DNA from: Flagellimonas sp947499585
GTDB lineage: Bacteria > Bacteroidota > Bacteroidia > Flavobacteriales > Flavobacteriaceae
Length of the DNA stretch: 64,000 nt
Assembly (NCBI RefSeq): GCF_044596045.1
Contig: NZ_CP138995.1
Span: forward strand, 1,922,001-1,986,000
Reading direction: 5' to 3'
Below are positions 42,263 to 51,983 of the stretch, in pieces. Each line of letters starts with the position of its first letter. The first letter of the stretch is position 1. The notes under the pieces were generated by a model. That model saw nothing but the letters and a program-made list of their open reading frames with translations. It had not been told where the DNA came from and did no database searches. Position numbers and translations under genes: made by a program.

Positions 42263-43663
42263 CTATGTAGATGTTTTTTTGATTTCAGAAACTAAGGTTT
42301 GCAACCACTTTACCTTATTGAATTCTGGGAATTCATCTTCAAACAACTGCAATTTTTCAATATCCAATTGCATGGCCTCTGCCAATTTCTCTCTAGCATT
42401 TAGAATTTCGTTGTTTTTAAGGTAAACTCCTGCGAGTTTGTACTGGAGTTCTGCACTTTCAGGATAAAATTCAAGTCCTTGAATGATTACTTGGGTCGAA
42501 GACCCAAAATCTCCTAACTTTTTGAGCACATCTGCCCAATTTTTCCACGTATCTAATTCATAATTCCCTAAATCAACAGCTTGCTTGTATGCAAAATCCG
42601 CCTCATCAAAATTATTGAGGGCAAAATAAATTTTTGCACATTTTTTCCAATACAAAGGATTTTCACCATCAATATTTATGGCCTTGTTGATGTAATACAA
42701 GGCTTTTTCATAGTTCTCCAGCTTATAATGGAAATCGGTTATTGCCAACCAGCCTTTATCCAATAATGGATCTTCGTGAACTGTATTGTAGTAATAGTAT
42801 TTTGCTAGGTCGTTATTGCCCAATTTTTCATGGCACCTTCCTATCCTTAGATAAGCATGTGATGTTGGGTCTTCTATAGAGATGGTAGTTTCGTAATTCT
42901 CAATGGCTTCGTTATACTTGCCAAGTTTTTCTAGAACTTTTCCTTTTTCAAAATAAGCTCCAATGAAAGAATCGTCAGAGATAATGGCAAAATCAAATGC
43001 GGCTAAGGCTTCTTTGTACATGTCCATACTATAGTACATTTTACCCAATTGGTGCCATGCAACCTCGCAATATGGATTTCGCTCTAAATAATCATTCAAA
43101 TAGTGAATGGCACCATCAAAATCCTCTAAAAACTCAAAGCAGTAGATTACGTTGTACAAAGAAGAATAATCTCTATCATCAAATTCCACGCACCTCATAA
43201 AACTACGTTTTGCGCTTTCAAAATCATCCATGAACAGGTATTCCATACCTAAAAGTGAATAGATATCAAAACTATCCTCAGTTCTGTGGAGTGCCTCCAA
43301 AAGCAGGTTTACCGCTTCTTGATGATTATCTTGTTTGGATTGAATGTTGGCCCGTTGTATGTAGATTTCCTCGTTGTGGGAATCAATGTTTTGGAGTTCA
43401 TCCAACAATTTTTCTGCAGTTTCAAACTTGTCTTCAAAAACCAGAATCTCAACACGTAATAATTTTAATTCCAATGAGTTAGGATGTTGCTCCAAGCCTA
43501 TTTGGATGGCTTTTTTACCCAATGAGACTTTTCCATTATTTAAATAATAGTGAATGATTTCCTCAAAGTCCTCTGCATCAAAAAAGTAGACATCGTCTGT
43601 CTTGAGCATGGACTCAAATTTACTTATGGATTTGTCAGGATATTCGTTAGAATCTAACGCCAT
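42263..43663 (-). CDS. TPR-repeat protein
   Basis: A 466-residue soluble protein made of about ten tetratricopeptide repeats, for example NGKVSLGKKAIQIGLEQHPN, MYKEALAAFDFAIISDDSF and YEKALYYINKAINIDGENP. No signal peptide, membrane helix or enzymatic domain. It should be a scaffold for protein contacts. It leads the DUF368-DUF368-aroE unit by 25 bases, an order I recall from other flavobacterial genomes. Partner unknown. Confidence 0.87.
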   Translation of the reverse strand: MALDSNEYPDKSISKFESMLKTDDVYFFDAEDFEEIIHYYLNNGKVSLGKKAIQIGLEQHPNSLELKLLRVEILVFEDKFETAEKLLDELQNIDSHNEEIYIQRANIQSKQDNHQEAVNLLLEALHRTEDSFDIYSLLGMEYLFMDDFESAKRSFMRCVEFDDRDYSSLYNVIYCFEFLEDFDGAIHYLNDYLERNPYCEVAWHQLGKMYYSMDMYKEALAAFDFAIISDDSFIGAYFEKGKVLEKLGKYNEAIENYETTISIEDPTSHAYLRIGRCHEKLGNNDLAKYYYYNTVHEDPLLDKGWLAITDFHYKLENYEKALYYINKAINIDGENPLYWKKCAKIYFALNNFDEADFAYKQAVDLGNYELDTWKNWADVLKKLGDFGSSTQVIIQGLEFYPESAELQYKLAGVYLKNNEILNAREKLAEAMQLDIEKLQLFEDEFPEFNKVKWLQTLVSEIKKTST

Positions 43664-43749
43664 AGGAACGAGTTTGGTTTAACTATGGACTTAAAATTAG
43701 CCCTTTGAGGCTATCCTTAAGTCTTTGTTTGGGGTATGTTATCAACAAA

Positions 43750-44946
43750 TTAGTTAACAGCAGTGGGTTTGTAATCGTTTAAAATACCAATGATTTGGTC
43801 GCATCCTATCGCTATTTCTTTCATTGAAATGGTCAATGGTGGTGATATCCGAACCGCTTTGGATTCAAAAAGCAACCAGAAAAGAATAAGTCCTTTTTTG
43901 GCAGCTGTCAACACTAAATAATTGACAATTTCCTCATTGTCTAATAGCAAAGCAAGCATTAAACCCTTACCTCTTACTTCTTTAATCAAAGGATGTACCA
44001 AAAGGGTTCTAAATAGATTTTCTTTCTCTAGTGTTTGTTCAATGAGCTGTTTTTCAGTGATTTCTTGTAATGTTGCCAAGCTGGCAGCCGCAATTACTGG
44101 GTTCCCGCCAAATGTGGTGATATGACCCAATTTTGGATTTATCTGTAAGGTGTCCATCATCTTTTTTGAAGAAACAAATGCTCCCACGGGTAGCCCTGCA
44201 GCCATTCCTTTACCTAATACCAAAATATCTGGGATACAGTTAAAATGCTCAAAAGCGAATAGTTTTCCTGTTCTTCCAAACCCAGGTTGAATTTCATCTA
44301 AAATCAATAGGGCTCCAACTTGATCACAGCGTTCTCTAACTTTCGCCAAATACCCATTTTCTGGAAGAATGAATCCAGCACCACCTTGTATGGTTTCTAG
44401 GATTATAGCCGCTGTTTTTTCCGTAATCTGTTCTAAATCCGCTTCTACGTTAAATTTGATAAAGGAAACGTCTGGGATTAATGGCCTAAATGCACTTTTG
44501 CGCTCTTCATAACCCATTAAACTTAGGCTCCCCATTGTATTTCCATGATAGGCGCGATGGGCGGCAATAAGTTGTGAGCGCCCAGTATACCTTCTCGCTA
44601 ATTTTATGGCACCTTCAATAGCTTCTGTTCCTGAGTTAACCAAATAGGTTGTTTCCAAGTTTTTGGGAAGCTTTGACGCCAATAATTTGGTGAATTCTAC
44701 AGCGGGTTGCTGAATGTACTCTCCGTATACCATTACATGCATATATTTTTCAAGCTGTTCTTTTACAGAGTTTATAACCCTTGGGGGACAGTGACCCAAG
44801 CTGCATGCAGAAACTCCTGCAACAAAATCTAAATGTGCCCTACCTTGATTATCATAAATGTAACTACCCTTTGCATGAGAAACTTCCATACCTAAGGGAT
44901 GTGCTGTAGTTTGAGTTTGATATGTAAAAAAGTCATCTCTAAGCAT
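43750..44946 (-). CDS. Class III PLP-dependent aminotransferase
   Basis: A 398-residue aminotransferase of the acetylornithine/ornithine group. It shows YLVNSGTEAIEGAIKLARRY, AHRAYHGNTMGSLSLMGY, LILDEIQPGFGRTGKLFAFE and the PLP Lys in LVLGKGMAAGLPVGAFVSS, followed by TTFGGNPVIAAA. Substrate cannot be told from motifs alone; no arginine or lysine pathway genes are nearby. It overlaps the OstA-like gene by one base, so it is translated from the same mRNA. Confidence 0.9.
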   Translation of the reverse strand: MLRDDFFTYQTQTTAHPLGMEVSHAKGSYIYDNQGRAHLDFVAGVSACSLGHCPPRVINSVKEQLEKYMHVMVYGEYIQQPAVEFTKLLASKLPKNLETTYLVNSGTEAIEGAIKLARRYTGRSQLIAAHRAYHGNTMGSLSLMGYEERKSAFRPLIPDVSFIKFNVEADLEQITEKTAAIILETIQGGAGFILPENGYLAKVRERCDQVGALLILDEIQPGFGRTGKLFAFEHFNCIPDILVLGKGMAAGLPVGAFVSSKKMMDTLQINPKLGHITTFGGNPVIAAASLATLQEITEKQLIEQTLEKENLFRTLLVHPLIKEVRGKGLMLALLLDNEEIVNYLVLTAAKKGLILFWLLFESKAVRISPPLTISMKEIAIGCDQIIGILNDYKPTAVN

Positions 44947-46652
44947 TAGGGACTTTGTACTTTCTTTACGGTAGCTTCTTTTGGTTTTATAGCCTTGGTG
45001 GCTGATATTTTGTTTATTGGATCGTTTTCATTCTCCTGGCGTTCTTTTTCTTCTGCATCAATGTCTATAGGATTATCTATTCCGCGAATTTTTACAAGCT
45101 CTATGTTATTGTCATCTTCATCAAAAATATCATCCTTGCTCAGAATGCGTTCATCTCCCCGCCATATAAACCCTTTTAATTTTCTACTTTCCACCGGTAA
45201 TTCCGTGTCCGGAAAAATATCCCCATCCGGATTTACAAAAAAGGTAATATCCTCAATATCATTGTTGGCCATTAGCAACCTTATCTTACTACAAATGGTT
45301 TTATCAATCCCTATCAATTCTTGGTCATCATTGTACATGTAGTAAATCACTTCTGTATTTCTGATTAGATCAATGATTTTAAGTTCGTTTTCTATGAACT
45401 TTCCATAAAGGTCCTTTCCCTTGGCTTGATTGTAACCCGTTTTACTAATGGTATCCAACGAAATAATGAAGGCATTCTCCAATACTTTGAGCGAATCCAA
45501 TTTCTCGGTTTCTAAGTCAGAAATTAAGTGAATACTATCGCCTGTTATTTGATTATCTACATTCCAGAGGATTGGATTCTTGATCAATTGGGTAATTCCT
45601 GTTTTTTCTGCGGAATGAATAGAATCACATTTTCCACTTAAATCCGTTTTATAAAATTTTGCATTTCTAAAAGCGCGAAGAATACGGGCTTCTGGTTTGC
45701 CGGTTACCATTAGGGTGTCACCATGCATATAAAGGGAGTCTTGTTCCACCATACTAATTGAAACAGCCCTTTTGGTAGCAAAGACCGAGTCTTTGGCTTT
45801 GAAAACTTCGGCATAATGAGCTCTAATGACCCCATTGTTTATGGTGTCTGTTATTTGGATATTGTTGGTGGCAGATGCAAATTCAGACGTCTTGTCAAAA
45901 TAAAGACTATCACCTAAAATGATTTTGTTATCATAATCTATTCTAGTGTTTTTTATACCATAGCCTTGTTCAATCTTGGTGTCATAAAATCCACGTTCAC
46001 AGTATATTTTATATTCTTCACCGGTAATCGTTGAAGGTCCATACATATAAGCATTTTTAGAAATACGGTAATAGTCCAGTTGTTCAGAATCTATTATATA
46101 TTCAGGATTGTCAATATGGACATTGTTTCGAAACTGTACTTTCTTCAATTCGGTAAAATAGGTGCCAATCTTACTGGTAAGCACATTAACTGAGTCAACG
46201 ACTTTTCCTCCTGAATTGTAGAATGATTCTTGTTTTTCCCTATTAAAATATAAAGTATCGGTGGTCAAGGTCATCTGGCCATCGGTAAGATCTACTTTTT
46301 CCCAGGCTTTGGCCAATTTTGAGTCACCATTATAGCTCATATAGCTACTGTTCATTTCAATAGAATCACCTTGTTGTAGCCTAACATTGCCTATTGCCTT
46401 TAAACGGTTTTCTTGGGAATAAAAGATTGCTATATCACACCACAAATCCGCTCCTTGGTGTTCAAATTGAACTTGCCGCTCATCATCCTTGCTGAAAATT
46501 GAAGCCCCGGGAAATTGGGCCTCATCTTTAGTAAAATTGGCACCGTATACAATGTTTATCTGTCTACTTGCAGGTTCTTGCTCTTTTTCTTGAGCAATGG
46601 CAAAGAAAAATGAGAGGGTAAAAATGAAAAATGAAATTCTTTTCAAATCCAT
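44946..46652 (-). CDS. OstA-like (LptA/LptD N-domain) envelope protein
   Basis: About 568 residues with a signal peptide (MDLKRISFFIFTLSFFFAIA/QEK); I chose the ATG at 46652 rather than the frame's 46685. Repeated short strands such as GNVRLQQGDSIEMNSSYMSY and TDTLYFNREKQESFYNSGGK form the OstA-like beta-jellyroll that carries LPS across the periplasm. It is much longer than LptA and lacks the LptD barrel, which is typical for this phylum. It likely works with LptB encoded at 19798. Confidence 0.85.
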   Translation of the reverse strand: MDLKRISFFIFTLSFFFAIAQEKEQEPASRQINIVYGANFTKDEAQFPGASIFSKDDERQVQFEHQGADLWCDIAIFYSQENRLKAIGNVRLQQGDSIEMNSSYMSYNGDSKLAKAWEKVDLTDGQMTLTTDTLYFNREKQESFYNSGGKVVDSVNVLTSKIGTYFTELKKVQFRNNVHIDNPEYIIDSEQLDYYRISKNAYMYGPSTITGEEYKIYCERGFYDTKIEQGYGIKNTRIDYDNKIILGDSLYFDKTSEFASATNNIQITDTINNGVIRAHYAEVFKAKDSVFATKRAVSISMVEQDSLYMHGDTLMVTGKPEARILRAFRNAKFYKTDLSGKCDSIHSAEKTGITQLIKNPILWNVDNQITGDSIHLISDLETEKLDSLKVLENAFIISLDTISKTGYNQAKGKDLYGKFIENELKIIDLIRNTEVIYYMYNDDQELIGIDKTICSKIRLLMANNDIEDITFFVNPDGDIFPDTELPVESRKLKGFIWRGDERILSKDDIFDEDDNNIELVKIRGIDNPIDIDAEEKERQENENDPINKISATKAIKPKEATVKKVQSP

Positions 46653-46719
46653 AGAATTTTGCCCAAAAGTAGGATTTTTAAGCAAAGTATAGATATAGAT
46701 TTAGAAAGGTTTAGTATTC

Positions 46720-47988
46720 CTAGCGATGAATAGTCTGCGTTCTATCAGGTCCTACAGAAACAATTTTAATGGGAACGTTCAACTGTTCTTCCAAAAATGC
46801 AATGTAATCGTTTAGGGCAGGAGGTAACTCCTCAGCTTTAGTCAATTGGGTTAAGTCTTTGGCCCAACCTTTCATCTCTTTATAAACTGGAGTCACATTC
46901 TCGCTCTCAATATTATAGGGTAGATGTTGAATTTCTTCACCTTTGTACTTGTAAGCGGTACATAATTTTAGGGTTTTAAAGCCACTAAGGACATCCCCTT
47001 TCATCATCATTAATTCAGTAACGCCATTAATCTGAACAGCGTATTTTAAGGCAACAAGGTCAAGCCATCCACAACGTCTAGGTCTGCCGGTGGTAGCACC
47101 AAACTCGTTACCTACGCGACCCATAGTTTCACCATCATTATCAAACAGTTCGGTTGGGAAAGGGCCACTGCCCACTCTGGTGGTATATGCCTTAAAAATA
47201 CCCAATACACGGCCTATTTTATTGGGAGCAACCCCTAAACCTGTACACGCTCCAGCGGCGGTGGTGTTAGACGAGGTAACAAAAGGATAAGTGCCAAAAT
47301 CAATGTCCAGTAAAGATCCTTGTGCTCCCTCAGCCAATATTTTCTTGCCTTCATCCTGCGCTTTAAAGATGTACTCTTCGCTATCAATAAACTTTAATTG
47401 CTTCAAAGTTGCTACACCTTCATAGAATTCAGCTTCCAACTCGGTCAAATCATATTGGATATCCACGTTGTAAAATCCTATCATGGCCTCATGCTTATCT
47501 GCTAAAGCGCGGTATTTCTCTTTCCAATTCTCAAACTCTAAATCTCCAACACGCATACCATTTCTACCGGTTTTGTCCATGTAAGTTGGGCCAATCCCTT
47601 TTAAAGTAGAGCCAATCTTCGCTTTTCCTTTTGCGGCTTCTGAGGCTGCATCTAACAAACGATGCGTTGGCAAAATAAGATGAGCCTTTCTTGAGATAAA
47701 AAGTTTTGATATGATATCGATATCGAACTTTTCAAGATTGTCCAATTCTTTTTTAAAAATAACAGGGTCTATTACTACGCCGTTACCAACAACATTTATA
47801 GCGTTTTTATGAAAAATCCCAGAAGGAATAGTATGTAGTACGTGTTTTATGCCATCAAATTCTAAGGTATGCCCTGCATTGGGACCTCCCTGAAATCGAG
47901 CAATAATATCATAGTCTTTTGTAAGTACGTCAACAATTTTTCCTTTTCCTTCGTCTCCCCATTGGAGTCCAAGCAATAAATCTACCAT
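46720..47988 (-). CDS. purA: Adenylosuccinate synthetase
   Basis: PurA joins IMP and aspartate with GTP in AMP synthesis. The 422-residue protein opens with LLLGLQWGDEGKGKIVDVLT, then FQGGPNAGHT, GIGPTYMDKTGRNG, EGAQGSLLDIDFGTYPFVTS and TTGRPRRCGWLDL. All catalytic segments are intact. It lies 12 bases after the Fur-like gene and 67 bases before the OstA-like start, probably in the same unit. Confidence 0.97.
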   Translation of the reverse strand: MVDLLLGLQWGDEGKGKIVDVLTKDYDIIARFQGGPNAGHTLEFDGIKHVLHTIPSGIFHKNAINVVGNGVVIDPVIFKKELDNLEKFDIDIISKLFISRKAHLILPTHRLLDAASEAAKGKAKIGSTLKGIGPTYMDKTGRNGMRVGDLEFENWKEKYRALADKHEAMIGFYNVDIQYDLTELEAEFYEGVATLKQLKFIDSEEYIFKAQDEGKKILAEGAQGSLLDIDFGTYPFVTSSNTTAAGACTGLGVAPNKIGRVLGIFKAYTTRVGSGPFPTELFDNDGETMGRVGNEFGATTGRPRRCGWLDLVALKYAVQINGVTELMMMKGDVLSGFKTLKLCTAYKYKGEEIQHLPYNIESENVTPVYKEMKGWAKDLTQLTKAEELPPALNDYIAFLEEQLNVPIKIVSVGPDRTQTIHR

Positions 47989-48000
47989 GAAATGTATTGG

Positions 48001-48456
48001 TTATTCTGTTAGGTTTTCTTCTTTGTTTCTGGTTCCGTAGAAATATAAAGAGTGGTTGTTGATTTTAATATCAAAAACCTCCTCAATGGTTTTTTTTATA
48101 GATTGGATGCGTGGGTCACAAAACTCCACCACTTCTCCAGTATCTGTTAGGATAACATGGTCATGCTGACGGTCAAAATAAGATTTTTCGTATTGCGCCT
48201 GATTTTTTCCAAATTGATGCTTTCGTACCAGTTTACTGTCCAACAAAAGATCAATGGTATTGTATAATGTGGCACGACTGACCCTGTAATTTTTTGTCTT
48301 CATTTTTATGTAGAGTGATTCCACATCAAAATGATCTTCACTATTATATATTTCTTGTAAAATGGCGTAGCGTTCAGGTGTTTTTCGATGCCCTTTCTCT
48401 TCTAGGAAAGAAGTGAATACATTTTTTACAATTTCCTGATTTTTATTGTTCCCCAT
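48001..48456 (-). CDS. Fur-family transcriptional regulator
   Basis: About 151 residues from the ATG at 48456 (a TTG at 48483 is possible but less likely). The N-terminal winged helix is clear: KGHRKTPERYAILQEIY and YRVSRATLYNTIDLLLDSKL. The C-terminal dimerisation half has QHDHVILTDTGEVVEFCDPR, keeping the regulatory His, but lacks the CxxC pair(s) that hold the structural zinc. It ends in HSLYFYGTRNKEE. It sits between rsh and purA, so its metal or signal is uncertain. Confidence 0.88.
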   Translation of the reverse strand: MGNNKNQEIVKNVFTSFLEEKGHRKTPERYAILQEIYNSEDHFDVESLYIKMKTKNYRVSRATLYNTIDLLLDSKLVRKHQFGKNQAQYEKSYFDRQHDHVILTDTGEVVEFCDPRIQSIKKTIEEVFDIKINNHSLYFYGTRNKEENLTE

Positions 48457-48498
48457 AGCTTTCTCACCAATGCTAAAGAACAAAGGTACAGCTAAAAA

Positions 48499-50703
48499 TT
48501 AAATTCTGGTTACTTTGTCTATACCCTCTACCTGCTTCAAATTATTAATGAGTTTTTTAAGAATACTGTTGTTTTTTACTACTAGTGTTATTTTACCTGT
48601 AAAAGTACCGCCATCTGCACTAAAATTAAGGTTACGCATGTTAACATGCATATTATCCGATATAATATTGGTGATGTCATTAACCAGTCCTAAATTATCT
48701 ATCCCAGTAATTTGAACATCTACGGTAAACTCTTCCTGGGAGGAATCTATCCATTTGGCAGACATAATTCTATAGGCATAGTTGGATTGTAAAGAAATGG
48801 CATTGGGGCAGTTCTTTTTATGAACTTTTATGCCATCATTTACACTCACAAAACCAAAAACATCATCTCCTGGAATTGGGTTACAGCATTGAGAAAGTTT
48901 ATAGGTCAATTTCTCTTCCTCCCTTCCAAATACGAGCATATCATATTTGGTAGTTATTTCTTCCTTGTCAACGTCTTTTGGAGCAGGGTTTCTACGAATT
49001 CTATTTTTAAAGAAATTTAGGAAGGCGTTGTGGTATGAAGAAGCAAACTCCTTTATCCGTTCATTATCAATAACACCAATTCCTACCCTATAAAACAAAT
49101 CCAAGCTGGTTTTAAGCTTAAAGAAAATCACCAGTTTGTTGACTGTATCTTCGTTGAGGTTTATTTTTTGCGATTTTAACTTCCTTCTCAGGGTTTCTTT
49201 TCCATCCGCAGCAATGCTCTTTTTTTCTTCACTTAATGAGGATTTAATTTTTGCCCGGGCTCTTGCTGTTTGTGCGTAGTCTAACCAACTTTGGCTAGGT
49301 TTGGCACTTTCAGAAGTTATGATTTCAACCTGATCACCACTATGGAGTTCTGACCCTAACGGAACCAATTTTCCGTTTACTCGCGCCCCACGTGTCTTCA
49401 TTCCCACCTCTGTGTGGATGTGAAATGCAAAATCTAACGGAGTAGCACCTTTGGGCATTGATTTTAGTTCACCCTTGGGCGTAAACACAAAAATCTCTTT
49501 GGAATATAGGTTGAGTTTAAACTCCTCAACAAAATCAACAGCATTACTGTTAGAAGTTTCCAGTGCTTCCTGCAATCTGTTCAACCAATCCTCTATACCT
49601 TGTTCTTTTTGTTCTCCGTGTTTATATTTAAAATGTGCTGCATAGCCTTTTTCCGCAATTTCATGCATTCGTTCACTGCGTATCTGTACTTCCACCCATT
49701 TACCTTTTGGTCCCATTACGGTGATGTGCAGTGCCTCATAACCTGTGGATTTTGGTGAAGTTATCCAATCTCGTAACCGAATTGGATTTGGTGTAAAGTG
49801 ATCCGTTACAATGGAATAGATTTTCCAAGCCAAAAACTTTTCATTTTTTTTATCGGACTTGTAAATGATTCTAACAGCAAATTTGTCATAGACTTCATCA
49901 AAAGAAACATTTTGGGCCTTCATTTTTCTTCGGATGGAAAAAATGGATTTCATCCGTCCTTTGATGTTGTAATTTAGACCTTCTTTATCAAGAGAATTTT
50001 TAATAACGTTTGAAAAGTCATCAATATATGCCGATTGATCCTCTTCTGTATCCTCAATTTTGGCTTGAATATCCTTATATACCTCAGGTTCGGTATACTT
50101 TAAACTAAGGTCTTCTAGATGAGTTTTAATATTGTAAAGTCCAATTCGATGTGCTAACGGAGCATAGATATAGAGTGTTTCCGAAGCTATTTTTACTTGC
50201 TTATGCTCAGGCATGGAATCCATTGTGAGCATATTGTGGTAACGGTCTGCTATTTTGATGATGATCACCCTAACATCATCATGCAGTGTCAATAACATTT
50301 TTCTAAAGTTCTCAGCCTGCTGGCTGATATCTTTATCTTTTTTTAAGTGGGATATTTTGGTTAGCCCATCAACAATACGAGCAACACTTTCTCCAAACAT
50401 GCGCTCAATATCATCTAAAGTGTAAGGCGTGTCTTCAACAACATCATGCAGAAGGGCGGAAGCAATGGAAACTGCATCGAGGCCAATTTTTGAGGCCACA
50501 ATTTTTGCTACCGCAATAGGATGGAATATATACGCTTCACCAGATTTTCGACGTTGGTCTTTGTGGGCATCAACGGCCACATCAAAAGCAGAGCGTATCA
50601 ATTTCTTGTCCTTATCGGACAAGGTTTGATAGCTGATACGAAGCAATTCTTTATACTGCTTCGCAATCTCTTTGTTCTCTTTCTCAATAGCAGCCTCCGT
50701 CAT
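48499..50703 (-). CDS. RelA/SpoT-type (p)ppGpp synthetase/hydrolase
   Basis: A 734-residue Rsh enzyme that makes and degrades the alarmone (p)ppGpp. It has an HD hydrolase domain with IASALLHDVVEDTPYTL and KIADRYHNMLT, a synthetase domain with DKFAVRIIYKSDKKNEKFLA, KSTGYEALHITVMGPKGKW and YAAHFKYKHGEQ, a TGS domain with EIFVFTPKGELKSMPKGATP, and a C-terminal ACT domain. Both catalytic domains look intact, so it should be bifunctional. Confidence 0.95.
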   Translation of the reverse strand: MTEAAIEKENKEIAKQYKELLRISYQTLSDKDKKLIRSAFDVAVDAHKDQRRKSGEAYIFHPIAVAKIVASKIGLDAVSIASALLHDVVEDTPYTLDDIERMFGESVARIVDGLTKISHLKKDKDISQQAENFRKMLLTLHDDVRVIIIKIADRYHNMLTMDSMPEHKQVKIASETLYIYAPLAHRIGLYNIKTHLEDLSLKYTEPEVYKDIQAKIEDTEEDQSAYIDDFSNVIKNSLDKEGLNYNIKGRMKSIFSIRRKMKAQNVSFDEVYDKFAVRIIYKSDKKNEKFLAWKIYSIVTDHFTPNPIRLRDWITSPKSTGYEALHITVMGPKGKWVEVQIRSERMHEIAEKGYAAHFKYKHGEQKEQGIEDWLNRLQEALETSNSNAVDFVEEFKLNLYSKEIFVFTPKGELKSMPKGATPLDFAFHIHTEVGMKTRGARVNGKLVPLGSELHSGDQVEIITSESAKPSQSWLDYAQTARARAKIKSSLSEEKKSIAADGKETLRRKLKSQKINLNEDTVNKLVIFFKLKTSLDLFYRVGIGVIDNERIKEFASSYHNAFLNFFKNRIRRNPAPKDVDKEEITTKYDMLVFGREEEKLTYKLSQCCNPIPGDDVFGFVSVNDGIKVHKKNCPNAISLQSNYAYRIMSAKWIDSSQEEFTVDVQITGIDNLGLVNDITNIISDNMHVNMRNLNFSADGGTFTGKITLVVKNNSILKKLINNLKQVEGIDKVTRI

Positions 50704-50747
50704 AGTATATTAAAATTACCACAATCTTTAAAGGTAACCAACAAAAA

Positions 50748-51980
50748 TCATGCCTTTAGGTTTCTAATGCGCTCTACTAGAGGAGGGTGGGAGTAATGCA
50801 CAAATACATAGGCCGGGTGTGGGGTCAAGTTGCTTAAATTATTTTTTGACAACTTTTTTAATGATGTCACCAAAGGTGTTGCAGCAAAGGTTTTCTTGGC
50901 ATAATCATCTGCTTGGAACTCAAATTTTCTTGACAAATAGTTCATGGCAAGTCCTGTAACTTCTGAAATTGGACTGTAGAGCAAAACAAAACCTACAAGT
51001 CCGGCATGAAAGCTCGGTGTTGATACGCCAATAGCTAGCGATATTTCTGGACTGTTTATGAACAAAGACAGTATAAAAAGTGTAAATCCGGTCAAGCCTA
51101 AAGAAACCAATAGATTGAAAATAATATGTTTCCGTTTGTAATGACCCACCTCATGAGCCAAAACTGCCACAATTTCTTCTTCACTTAGATCATTGATTAA
51201 TGTATCAAACAATGTAATACGTTTTTCCTTTCCAAATCCAGAAAAGTAGGCATTTGCTTTAGTTGATCTTTTAGAACCATCAATGACAAAAATGTTTTTA
51301 AGCTCGAAGCCTACGTTTTTAGCATAATTTTCAATGGCGCTTTTTAAACTGCCATCGGTTAAAGGCGTTTGTTTATTGAATAGCGGAACGATCAATCGGC
51401 TATAAAATAGATTCATGAACAAAATAATGGCACTTATTAAAATCCAAGTATAAATCCAAAAGTTTGATCCCGTCCATTGATAAAAAAGTATGAATAGGGA
51501 TAATATTCCTCCTCCAAAAATTATAGTAAGCACCCAACCTTTGATCTTGTCCAAGAAAAAAAGCTTTTTGGTTGTTTTGTTGAAACCATATTTTTCTTCA
51601 ATTACAAAAGTTTGATAGTAAGAAAAAGGTGTTCCCAAAATACTGCTTCCCAAAAGCATGAATCCAAAGAAAATTAATGCCATGGGAATTGTCTTATCCG
51701 TAATTGAACGAGTAATGGAATCAATCCATTCAAACCCTCCAAAGAATAAAAAGGAAAGGGTCAGAATCAATGAAAACCCATCAGAAAAGAGTCCAAATCG
51801 GTGATTTGTTAATTTATACTTTTGAGATTTTTGATATTCTACATCATCAAAAACATCACTCAGTTCAGATGGAACATTAGATGTGAAGCGTTTTGCATTA
51901 AGGTACTCCAACACCTGGTGAACCAGGTATTGAATTACTAAAATGATAATGATTGTGTAGAAGAGAGTAGTTTTTTCCAT
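50748..51980 (-). CDS. M48 family membrane metallopeptidase (Ste24-like)
   Basis: A 410-residue integral membrane protease with about seven helices. The zinc motif is AVLAHEVGHYKRKH (HExxH) and the third ligand is in SRKFEFQADDYAKK. The preceding NAYFSGFGKEKRITLFDTLI and LVTSLKKLSKNNLSNLTPHP, then HPPLVERI, are Ste24/CAAX protease hallmarks. In bacteria such enzymes take part in membrane protein quality control. It ends 44 bases before rsh. Confidence 0.92.
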   Translation of the reverse strand: MEKTTLFYTIIIILVIQYLVHQVLEYLNAKRFTSNVPSELSDVFDDVEYQKSQKYKLTNHRFGLFSDGFSLILTLSFLFFGGFEWIDSITRSITDKTIPMALIFFGFMLLGSSILGTPFSYYQTFVIEEKYGFNKTTKKLFFLDKIKGWVLTIIFGGGILSLFILFYQWTGSNFWIYTWILISAIILFMNLFYSRLIVPLFNKQTPLTDGSLKSAIENYAKNVGFELKNIFVIDGSKRSTKANAYFSGFGKEKRITLFDTLINDLSEEEIVAVLAHEVGHYKRKHIIFNLLVSLGLTGFTLFILSLFINSPEISLAIGVSTPSFHAGLVGFVLLYSPISEVTGLAMNYLSRKFEFQADDYAKKTFAATPLVTSLKKLSKNNLSNLTPHPAYVFVHYSHPPLVERIRNLKA

Positions 51981-51983
51981 AGG

